NCBI GenBank assembly: GCA_023419875.1
Contig: JAEZXM010000268.1
Span: 1 to 7,898 of the forward strand
Direction: 5' to 3'
Origin: Pseudomonadota bacterium
Lineage (GTDB): Bacteria > Myxococcota > Myxococcia > Myxococcales > Anaeromyxobacteraceae
DNA length: 7,898 nucleotides
The notes below the pieces were generated by a model. It was given only the letters and a program-made list of their open reading frames with translations, searched no databases and was not told the DNA's origin. Below are positions 1 through 7,645 of the stretch, piece after piece. Positions within the stretch are counted from its first letter, which is position 1. Each line of letters starts with the position of its first letter. The position numbers and the translations under genes are program-made.

Positions 1-417
1 CGCCCGCCCGAGCGTGAGGTGCGCCGAGAAGGCGCGCGCCTCGGGCGCGAAGCCGAGCGGCGTGAGCCGCCTGCCGAGGTCCGCGGCGAGCGCCGAGAGC
101 GCCGCCACGTCGCCGCCGAGGCCGAGCCACACGACACGCGGGCGGCGCGCGTTGGGGAACCCGCCCGCGCCCTTCACCTCCAGAGACAGCGGCCGGGCCG
201 CGGCGGCAACGCCGGCCACGGCCTGCTCCACCGCGGCGACGCGCTCCTCCGGGACCGCACCCAGGAACTGGATGGTGAGGTGCAGGTTCTCCTCGGCCAC
301 CCAGCGCACGTCCGAGGCCGCGGCCCCGGCGGCGCGGCGGAGAACCGCCGCCGCGAGGGCGATCCGTCGCCGGACGGGCTCGGGCGGTTCCAGCGCGACG
401 AAGAGGCGGCGGGGCAC
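1..417 (-). CDS. thpR: RNA 2',3'-cyclic phosphodiesterase (2H phosphoesterase, formerly 2'-5' RNA ligase), 5' part only
   Basis: Leftward gene cut by the window edge; 139 codons are visible. The protein starts MPRRLFVALEPP, and both hallmarks of the two-histidine (2H) phosphoesterase fold are present: HLTI at residues 46-49 and HLTL at 133-136. The segment GFPNARRPRVVWLGL (86-100) is also typical of the bacterial LigT/ThpR family. Family members hydrolyse RNA 2',3'-cyclic phosphates in the cytoplasm and some show 2'-5' RNA ligase activity in vitro; the physiological role is poorly known. The start is GTG at 417: an in-frame TAA lies four codons upstream and no other start codon lies between. 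No clear Shine-Dalgarno is visible. Family members are usually about 180-200 residues, so roughly the last quarter to third is missing here. The gene is divergent from the histidine kinase, with 92 bp between starts. Family assignment is firm; in vivo substrate is unknown. Confidence 0.88.
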   Translation of the reverse strand, partial: MPRRLFVALEPPEPVRRRIALAAAVLRRAAGAAASDVRWVAEENLHLTIQFLGAVPEERVAAVEQAVAGVAAAARPLSLEVKGAGGFPNARRPRVVWLGLGGDVAALSALAADLGRRLTPLGFAPEARAFSAHLTLGRA

Positions 418-509
418 GGGCTCGGTTTACCCCACCCGACCGCGCAAGGCGACATACCCGCGGCCTGGGCGCTCCTGCGCCCGCCCGCTCACCGTGCGTT
501 CCGTGCCCC
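418..509. promoter_or_regulatory. Divergent intergenic region between thpR and the histidine kinase
   Basis: This 92-bp stretch separates two divergent starts and must hold the promoter of thpR, and of the kinase if that gene starts at 510. I see no hexamer pair with good spacing on either strand. TTTACC at 426-431 and GACATA at 451-456 are the only AT-richer elements facing the kinase, but the 19-bp spacing and poor match make them weak. The call rests on position only. Confidence 0.3.
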
Positions 510-1781
510 ATGTTCGGGCGTCCCTCCGGCGACCCCGGGCCGCAACTTGGAGACGTGCCAGCCGACCCGGCCACGGCAGTGATCATGGACGCTTTGCAGC
601 GGCTCCTGGACGTACAGGCAGTGGAGCTGCGTCCGGCACTCGTGGAGGTCGCGGACGCGATCGCCGCAGCGACGGGCGCGGAGAAGGTCGACGCCTTCCT
701 TCACGATCCGGCGTCCGGGTCCTTGAACGCGGTGGGCGTCAGCCGGACCCCGCTCGGACGGAAGCAGCAGCGGCTCGGCCTCGACCGCCTGCCCGTCGTC
801 GCGGGAGGCCGGTTCGCCGCCGTGTTCACCACCGGCGTCGAGTTCATGACCGGCCATGCCGAGGCGGACCAAGTGGAGCTGCCGGGCATCGTCCGGGAGC
901 TCGGGGTGCGATCGAGCATCGTCGTTCCGCTGGACATCGCCGGCGAGCGCCGCGGCGTCCTCGCTCTCGCCTCGACGGTTCCGGACGCGTTCGGCGAGCA
1001 CCTGCTCCGGTTCGCGCGATCCGCCGCCCGCTGGACCGGCACGGTGGCCCATCGAGCGGAGATCCTCGAGCGGCTCGCGGCGGAGGCGACCGAGCGCGGC
1101 CGGCGCGAGGCCGCGGAGGAGCTCATCACGGTGGTCGCGCACGACCTCAGGAACTTCATCGCGCCGATCCACGCCCGGATCGTGCTCATGAAGCAGCGCG
1201 CGATGCGGGAGCAGGCCACGGCCTACCAGCGCGACGCAGAGCTCGCCCAGAAGTCTCTCAACGGGCTGACGCAGCTCCTTTCGGCCCTCCTCGACGTGAG
1301 CCGGATCGACCAGGGCCTCTTCGAGGTCCAGCTCGCGCCCACCGAGCTCGTCGGGCTGGTGCGGGAGGTCGCCGCGGGGATCGGTACCCCGGACGTCCCG
1401 ATCGCGGTCCAGGGCGAGCCGGAGATCCTGGCCGAGGCCGACCCGCCCCGGCTACGCCAGGCCCTCGAGAACCTGCTCTCGAACGCCGTCAAGCACTCGC
1501 CGCCGGGCGTCCCCGTGCTCGCCGAGGTGTCGGTCATGAGCGAGGGCCCGGGCCTCTCCCGCGCGCGCGTCCGGATCGAGGACCGCGGGCCGGGCATGGA
1601 CGCGGACCTGGCTGCCCGCGCGTTCACGCGGTTCGCGCGCGGGGCCCGGTCCAGTGGCCTGGGCCTCGGGCTCTACCTCGCGCGGGAGATCGTGCGCGCC
1701 CACGGCGGCACGCTAGAGCTGGACACGGCGCCGGGAAAGGGAGCCCGCTTCCTGATCACGCTCCCGCCGTACGGCGCGTGA
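510..1781 (+). CDS. Soluble GAF-domain sensor histidine kinase
   Basis: A 423-residue cytoplasmic kinase without membrane segments. Residues about 38-185 look like a GAF sensor domain (VDAFLHDPASGSLNAVGVSR; SSIVVPLDIAGERRGVLALA). A coiled linker (182-204) leads to the dimerisation/phosphoacceptor helix with H211 in VVAHDLRNFIAPI. The ATPase domain follows: N-box ENLLSNAVKHSP (320-331), D-box DRGPGM (358-363), F-box FTRFARG (372-378) and glycine-rich GLGLGLYLAREIVRAHGG (383-400). It should autophosphorylate H211 and pass phosphate to a receiver protein, but none is encoded nearby, so it is an orphan kinase; the GAF ligand cannot be predicted. ATG 585 (residue M26) is a good alternative start: the first 25 codons are Pro/Gly/Asp-rich, six of them end in A or T, and the likely fold begins at MDALQRLLD. 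Neither start has a clear Shine-Dalgarno. Its stop faces that of the chemotaxis-type gene, 4 bp away. Confidence 0.9.
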   Translation: MFGRPSGDPGPQLGDVPADPATAVIMDALQRLLDVQAVELRPALVEVADAIAAATGAEKVDAFLHDPASGSLNAVGVSRTPLGRKQQRLGLDRLPVVAGGRFAAVFTTGVEFMTGHAEADQVELPGIVRELGVRSSIVVPLDIAGERRGVLALASTVPDAFGEHLLRFARSAARWTGTVAHRAEILERLAAEATERGRREAAEELITVVAHDLRNFIAPIHARIVLMKQRAMREQATAYQRDAELAQKSLNGLTQLLSALLDVSRIDQGLFEVQLAPTELVGLVREVAAGIGTPDVPIAVQGEPEILAEADPPRLRQALENLLSNAVKHSPPGVPVLAEVSVMSEGPGLSRARVRIEDRGPGMDADLAARAFTRFARGARSSGLGLGLYLAREIVRAHGGTLELDTAPGKGARFLITLPPYGA

Positions 1782-1785
1782 CGGC

Positions 1786-2850
1786 TCACCTCCGCAACAG
1801 CTTCTGCATCCGCTCCGAGAGCTCCATGAGCGAGTGCGCGCCGCCCGCGACCTCGCGGGTCCCCGTCGCGGTCTCCTCGGTGGCGAGGAAGATCTCGTTC
1901 ATCGCCTTCTGGACCTCGTCCACGCCCTTGTCCTGCTGCTGCGCCACCTGGGCGATGTCGCGGGCTGCCTGCGAGGACTCCTGGAGCGCCTTGGCGAGCC
2001 GCTGGATCGCGCTCCCCGAGGACCGGGCCACCTCGGCGCCGCGCTCGGCGCGCTGCGCGCCCTTCTCGGCCGCGGTCATGGCGGCCATCATCGCCTTGTG
2101 GCCCTCGCCCAGGAGCCGCTTCACGCGCTGCGCGGAGCTCCGCGCGTCCTCGGCGTGCCCGCGCATCTGCTCCACGATCGCCGCGAACCCCTGGGCGGCG
2201 GGGTTCTTCTCCACCTCGCGCGCCGCCTCCGCGGCGAGGATCTGGGAGCGCTCCGCCACCGTGTCCACGACCGAGGCGATCTCGAAGATGTCCCGCATCC
2301 GATCGTTGAGCCCCTCGATCCGGCTCGCGAGCTCGCGCACCTCCTCGGCGAGCTTCAGCATCTCGCCGCTCGCCTCGTCGGCCGCCTTGAGGCCCTCCTC
2401 CGAGCTCCGCTGCGTGGACTTCGCCACGCCCACCACCGTCTCCGCGGTGAGCGCCGCCCGCTGGGCGGTGTGGGCGAGCTGGCTCATCGTCTCCATCGCC
2501 TCGCGCACCGAGGCGGCGTTCTGCGAGGCGAGCGCGCTGAAGGACGAGACGGTCGAGAAGAGCTTCTGGGAGGCGCGGCTGATCTCCTTCGAGAAGTCGG
2601 TGATGGCGAGCCGGCTCGTCCGCTCCGCGACGACCCGCCGATCTTCGAGCCGGCCCGCGTACCAGGCGAAGACGCCGAGGACGATCGGCGTGGTGTTCAC
2701 GATCCACATGAGCGGCATCGCCTGCGCCCGGGCGACGGAGGCGAGGAAGCCGTCCGCCGCCGGCTGGAGCAACGCCTGAAGCAGCGTGCCGCCGATCGGG
2801 AACGTCAAGCCGAAGAGCGCTCCCCTGAGCAGGTATGTACGGCGGGTCAT
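1786..2850 (-). CDS. Methyl-accepting chemotaxis-type membrane protein with atypical signalling tip
   Basis: 354 residues. Two hydrophobic segments (about 6-29 and 46-66) form a short membrane hairpin with only some 15 residues between, too few for a periplasmic ligand domain. No HAMP domain is evident. Residues about 75-352 are almost wholly Ala/Glu/Gln/Arg-rich helix with heptad character, as in the MCP four-helix cytoplasmic bundle. The C-terminal arm (RDIAQVAQQQDKGVDEVQKA, 297-316) reads like a standard MCP. GFAAIVEQMR (221-230) matches the region after the hairpin turn, but the turn (200-217) has lost the usual QTNLLALNAAIEAARAGE residues. Binding to CheA/CheW is therefore doubtful; it may be a degenerate receptor or use another partner. 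ATG 2850 has GGAGG and GGGAG upstream. The gene is set apart from the epoxide hydrolase by 158 bp, so it probably has its own promoter. The MCP-like fold is well supported; its input and output are unknown. Confidence 0.85.
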   Translation of the reverse strand: MTRRTYLLRGALFGLTFPIGGTLLQALLQPAADGFLASVARAQAMPLMWIVNTTPIVLGVFAWYAGRLEDRRVVAERTSRLAITDFSKEISRASQKLFSTVSSFSALASQNAASVREAMETMSQLAHTAQRAALTAETVVGVAKSTQRSSEEGLKAADEASGEMLKLAEEVRELASRIEGLNDRMRDIFEIASVVDTVAERSQILAAEAAREVEKNPAAQGFAAIVEQMRGHAEDARSSAQRVKRLLGEGHKAMMAAMTAAEKGAQRAERGAEVARSSGSAIQRLAKALQESSQAARDIAQVAQQQDKGVDEVQKAMNEIFLATEETATGTREVAGGAHSLMELSERMQKLLRR

Positions 2851-2860
2851 GGTCTCCCAG

Positions 2861-2865
2861 CCTCC
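2861..2865 (-). promoter_or_regulatory. Ribosome binding site of the chemotaxis-type gene
   Basis: On the minus strand GGAGG lies 10 nt upstream of the ATG at 2850, and a second purine run, GGGAG (2854-2858), lies 3 nt upstream. Together they support this start for the two-helix N-terminus. Confidence 0.5.
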
Positions 2866-2876
2866 GGAACCATGCC

Positions 2877-2882
2877 AGTATG
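2877..2882 (-). promoter_or_regulatory. Possible -10 element for the chemotaxis-type gene
   Basis: Minus-strand CATACT is a fair match to TATAAT and one of the few AT-leaning hexamers in the gap. It would give a leader of roughly 20 nt carrying the GGAGG. At 17 bp spacing the -35 position is occupied by TACCGG, a poor match, so an activator or an alternative sigma factor would be needed if this is real. Confidence 0.22.
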
Positions 2883-2950
2883 CCCCGTTCGAGCGCCGGC
2901 CGGTACGGGGCGGCGCGCTCGGCGTGCGGATGACAACCGGCCGTACGGGG
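2882..2950. repeat. Short ACGGGG repeat cluster in the intergenic region
   Basis: The gap between the epoxide hydrolase and chemotaxis-type genes holds three copies of one motif. GCCCCGT at 2882-2888 is the inverted form of ACGGGGC at 2905-2911. A further direct copy sits at about 2936-2950 (ACCGGCCGTACGGGG), whose end is exactly 40 bp from that of the middle copy (GCCGGCCGGTACGGGG, 2895-2910). Spacing and position suggest a protein binding region, but in GC-rich DNA chance is a serious alternative. Confidence 0.35.
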
Positions 2951-2989
2951 TCGATGTCCGGTGATATCCGCCCGCGGTGGGCTCTTCGC

Positions 2990-3008
2990 GCCCCGCTTCG
3001 CCCGGGGC
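2990..3008 (-). terminator. GC hairpin directly after the epoxide hydrolase stop
   Basis: On the minus strand the stop codon is followed at once by GCCCCG, a 7-nt loop, and CGGGGC: a perfect 6-bp all-GC stem. There is no U tract, so it is not a classical intrinsic terminator, although many high-GC bacteria use such hairpins or Rho instead. It would mark the end of the glmU-glmS-epoxide hydrolase unit. Confidence 0.4.
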
Positions 3009-4136
3009 TCAACGCTCCGGGAGCAGCCGGACGAACGCCTGCACGTCCGCGACCCACTCCGCGGGCGCGCTGTGCGCGGCCCAGTGGCTGCCCGTCGGGT
3101 GGATGTTCCAGACGACGAGGTTCCGGTGGTTCTCCTCCGCGAGCCGGCGGATCGAGACCGTGTCGTTCGCGAACATCGCCAGGCCGACCGGCGCGCGGGA
3201 CGGCGGGAGGGCCTTCACCGCCGCCTCCTCGCGATCGGCCTCGCGGTAGAGGCGCAGCCCGGAGGCGACCGTGCCCGTGACCCACGCCGCCGTGGCCTGA
3301 GTGAGCACGAACTCCTGGTCGAGGCCGCCGCGGAACACGATGTTCAGCCACCCGAGGTACCCCGCCGGCGAGTCGGTGAGCGCGTGCGCGAGCGAGGACG
3401 GCTGCTGGACCTGGACGTGGTGGTACGCCGACATGTTCTCGACGTACCAGGCCTGGGCGCCGAGCGCGGCCCGCTCCTCCGGCGTGGGATCCGGGAGCCG
3501 CGCCCCGGCGTCGACGAGCGAGTCGAAGATCTGCGTCACGTGCGCGCCGAGGATCCGCTCCGGGTGGCGGCGCGCGAGCACGAGCGAGACCTCGCTCCCC
3601 CAGTCGTTGCCGATCGCCAGGAACCGCGGGTACCCGAGCCGCGCCATGAGCTCGACCCAGGCGCCGGCGATCCGCAGCCTCCCCCAGCCGCGCGCCCGCG
3701 TCGGCCCCGAGAAGGCGAAGCCCGGGAGCGACGGGACGACGAGGTGCAGGGCCGTCCGCGGGTCGCCCCCGTGCGCGCGCGGGTCCGTGAGCGGCCCGAC
3801 GACGTCCAGCCACTCGAACACCGAGGCCGGCCAGCCGTGGGTGAGGATCGCCGGCCTCGCGTCGGGCTCGGGCGAGCGGACGTGCAGGAAGTGGACGTTC
3901 GCGCCGTCGAGCTCGGTCGTCCACTGCGGGTGGACGTTCAGCCGGGCCTCGTGCGCGCGCCAGTCGTAGCGGTGGAGCCAGCGATCCACCTGCTCGCGCA
4001 GGTGCGCCGCCGGCGTGCCGTCGTCCCAGCCCGCGTCCGGGAGATCGTCTGCGAAGCGGGTCCGCGAGAGCCGGTCGCGGAGGTCGGCGAGGACGGAGTC
4101 GGGGACGTGGGCGCGGAAGGGCGAGAGCTCGGGCAT
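3009..4136 (-). CDS. Epoxide hydrolase, EHN-type alpha/beta hydrolase
   Basis: 375 residues with the layout of microsomal-type epoxide hydrolases: an N-terminal EHN lid (about 3-110, with LRDRLSRTRFADDLPDAGWDDG) followed by the alpha/beta hydrolase core. Visible catalytic elements are the oxyanion motif HGWP (100-103), nucleophile D178 in GNDWGS, probable acid D325 in MFANDTVSIRR, and base H351 in GSHWAAH. The 26-residue D325-H351 spacing agrees with characterised fungal members. Y238 (AYHHVQ) and Y297 (LRLYRE) are candidates for the ring-activating tyrosines. The family opens epoxides to diols through an Asp-ester intermediate; some relatives have other hydrolase roles, and the substrate cannot be told here. 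No signal peptide is seen, so it is probably cytoplasmic. It starts 24 bp after the glmS stop, with AGGGG 8 nt before ATG 4136, so it is probably co-transcribed with glmS. HGWPAS replaces the more usual HGWPGS. Confidence 0.87.
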   Translation of the reverse strand: MPELSPFRAHVPDSVLADLRDRLSRTRFADDLPDAGWDDGTPAAHLREQVDRWLHRYDWRAHEARLNVHPQWTTELDGANVHFLHVRSPEPDARPAILTHGWPASVFEWLDVVGPLTDPRAHGGDPRTALHLVVPSLPGFAFSGPTRARGWGRLRIAGAWVELMARLGYPRFLAIGNDWGSEVSLVLARRHPERILGAHVTQIFDSLVDAGARLPDPTPEERAALGAQAWYVENMSAYHHVQVQQPSSLAHALTDSPAGYLGWLNIVFRGGLDQEFVLTQATAAWVTGTVASGLRLYREADREEAAVKALPPSRAPVGLAMFANDTVSIRRLAEENHRNLVVWNIHPTGSHWAAHSAPAEWVADVQAFVRLLPER

Positions 4137-4160
4137 GGGTCGGGCCCCTGCCTTCTCCCG

Positions 4161-5996
<1,836 letters not shown>

Positions 5997-6003
5997 GGGA
6001 GTT

Positions 6004-6009
6004 TCCCCC
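6004..6009 (-). promoter_or_regulatory. Ribosome binding site of glmS
   Basis: Minus-strand GGGGGA lies 7 nt before the glmS ATG, inside the 22-bp gap after the glmU stop. It fixes the start that leaves Cys2 as the catalytic residue. Confidence 0.6.
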
Positions 6010-6018
6010 GGACGATGT

Positions 6019-7500
6019 CTAGACGGTGATCGAGCCTGCCCGGCGGGCCGGCGAGCGGCCCTTCCCCGCCCGGGATGGGCGAGGGGCGAGCGTGTCCTTC
6101 ATCTGCTTCTCCTGCTGGCGCCGTGCCACCCAACCCTCCTTGGTGACCTGGCGCGCCCGGCCGAGCGCCAGCGCGCCCGGCGGCACCGCCTCGGTCAGGG
6201 TGGAGCCCGCGGCCACGTACGCGCCCGCCCCGATCTCGATCGGCGCGACCAGGATCGAGTCGGATCCGACGAACACGCCGTCGCCGATCCGGGTCGGGTG
6301 CTTCTTCTCGCCGTCGTAGTTGCAGGTGATCGTGCCCGCGCCGACGTTCACGCCCCGGCCGATGTCGGCGTCCCCGAGATACGTGAGGTGGTTCGCCTTC
6401 GAGCCCTTGCCGAGCCGCGTCTTCTTGGTCTCGACGAAGTTCCCGACGTGGGCCCCCTCGCCGATCTCCGACCCGGGCCGCAGCCGGGCGAACGGGCCCA
6501 CGATCGCCTTCGCCTCCACCCTCGCGTCCTCGACGATCGTGTACGGCTTGAGCGTGACGCCCTCCCCCACGAGGGCGTCCTGAAGGATGCAGCCCGCGCC
6601 GATCACCGTCTCCGCCCCGACGCGGGTGCGTCCGCGGAGCCGCACGCCCGGCTCGATCACCACGTCCTGCCCGATCTCCACGCCCTCGTCGCAGTCGAAG
6701 CGGGCAGGGTCCTCGATGGTCACCCCCGCCCGCGCGTGCGCCTCGGCCAGCCGGCCGACGAGCACCCGCCCAACCCGCGCCAGGTCCACCCGGTCGTTCA
6801 CCCCGGCCGCGACGAGCGCCGGCACCTCGACGGTCGAGGCCCCGCCCCGCGCCGCCGCCATGGCGACGAGGTCCGGGAGGTAGAACTCGCCCTGGGCGTT
6901 CTTCGCGCCGACCTTCCCGAGCGCACGCCAGAGGAACTCCGACTCGACGCAGTAGAGGCCGGAGTTCACCTCGCCGATCGCGCGCTCCGCCTCGGTCGCG
7001 TCCTTCTCTTCGACCACGCGCACCGCCCGGCCGCGCTCGTCGCGGACGACGCGGCCGTAGCCGCGCGGCGATTCCGGGCGCATCGTCGCCATGACCGCGA
7101 GCGCCTTCGTCCGGGCGCGCGCGGAGACGACCGCCGAGAGCGCCTCGACCGTGAGCAGCGGGGTGTCGCCCGAGAGGATGAGGATGGGGCCGGCCCATCC
7201 GCGCATCGCCGCCTTCGCCTGGAGCACCGCGTGCGCGGTGCCGAGCTGCTCCCGCTGCTCGGCGAACCGGAGCGGCGCGCCCGGGAGCGCCGCGACGAGC
7301 GCCGCCTGCACCGCCTCCGCCTGGTGGCCGACCACCACCACGACCCGCTCCGCGCCGAGCTCCAGCGCGCGCTTCACGGGGTAGTACGCGAGGGGCCGGC
7401 CTGCGATCTCGTGCAGGACCTTGGCGCGGGCCGACTTCATCCGCGTCCCCTTCCCGGCGGCGAGGACGACGGCGGCGATGGGCGAGCGTGGGCGTGCCAT
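6019..7500 (-). CDS. glmU: Bifunctional N-acetylglucosamine-1-phosphate uridyltransferase / glucosamine-1-phosphate acetyltransferase
   Basis: 493 residues. GlmU acetylates glucosamine-1-phosphate with acetyl-CoA and then couples it to UTP, giving UDP-GlcNAc in the cytoplasm. The N-terminal nucleotidyltransferase has VVLAAGKGTRM (11-21), K27 in AKVLH, QREQLGTAHA (82-91), metal-binding D112 in SGDTPLL, and GEVNSGLYC (176-184). From about 255 on come the hexapeptide repeats of the left-handed beta-helix, with RPGSEIGEGAHVGNFVETKK (341-360), probable catalytic H371 in NHLTYLGD and VGAGTITCNYDG (386-397). KEGW (454-457) marks the usual family end; about 36 further residues, basic and Pro/Arg-rich, make it longer than the E. 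coli enzyme (456). ATG 7500 is the only sensible start because an in-frame TAG lies five codons upstream; no Shine-Dalgarno is visible. It is the first gene of the glmU-glmS-epoxide hydrolase unit. It is divergent from the gamma-glutamyltransferase gene, with 145 bp between starts. Confidence 0.97.
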   Translation of the reverse strand: MARPRSPIAAVVLAAGKGTRMKSARAKVLHEIAGRPLAYYPVKRALELGAERVVVVVGHQAEAVQAALVAALPGAPLRFAEQREQLGTAHAVLQAKAAMRGWAGPILILSGDTPLLTVEALSAVVSARARTKALAVMATMRPESPRGYGRVVRDERGRAVRVVEEKDATEAERAIGEVNSGLYCVESEFLWRALGKVGAKNAQGEFYLPDLVAMAAARGGASTVEVPALVAAGVNDRVDLARVGRVLVGRLAEAHARAGVTIEDPARFDCDEGVEIGQDVVIEPGVRLRGRTRVGAETVIGAGCILQDALVGEGVTLKPYTIVEDARVEAKAIVGPFARLRPGSEIGEGAHVGNFVETKKTRLGKGSKANHLTYLGDADIGRGVNVGAGTITCNYDGEKKHPTRIGDGVFVGSDSILVAPIEIGAGAYVAAGSTLTEAVPPGALALGRARQVTKEGWVARRQQEKQMKDTLAPRPSRAGKGRSPARRAGSITV

Positions 7501-7645
7501 GCGCGCGAGAGGCTAAGGCCCGCCCGGCCTCGCGATCAAGCGCGGATCCGAGCCGCGATCACTGCGCACCGGAAGGGGCTGCGCGCGGCCGGCGTGTCAC
7601 CCGCGAGCGGGACCCGCGCGCTCCGGTCCCCGCTACACTCGCCTC
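7501..7645. promoter_or_regulatory. Divergent promoter region, glmU / gamma-glutamyltransferase
   Basis: This 145-bp gap must hold the promoters of both outward genes. For glmU, minus-strand TTGATC (7534-7539) stands 17 bp from TTAGCC (7511-7516); the -35 is fair and the -10 poor. For the rightward gene, TACACT (7634-7639) is a fair -10 with no matching -35. CGCGATC occurs twice in direct orientation (7531-7537 and 7554-7560). Neither gene has a visible Shine-Dalgarno. Confidence 0.4.

Noticed and set aside
489..1219. Two minus-strand frames opposite the kinase gene
   Set aside because: Arg/Ser-rich translations with no domain, while the opposite strand encodes a complete kinase.
14..2779. 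A plus-strand open frame of more than 900 codons
   Set aside because: It runs across thpR, the kinase and the chemotaxis-type gene in the wrong frame or strand. Its translation is low-complexity Arg/Ala/Pro-rich with no domain. Such frames are expected when stop codons are rare in GC-rich DNA.
2882..2911. GCCCCGT / ACGGGGC inverted repeat as a terminator
   Set aside because: The loop is 16 nt, no U tract follows on either strand, and it sits just upstream of the chemotaxis-type start rather than after a gene; an operator or chance pairing is more likely.
5997..6018. A glmS ribozyme or riboswitch before glmS
   Set aside because: The glmU-glmS gap is only 22 bp, too short for the ribozyme, and that element is characteristic of Gram-positive bacteria.
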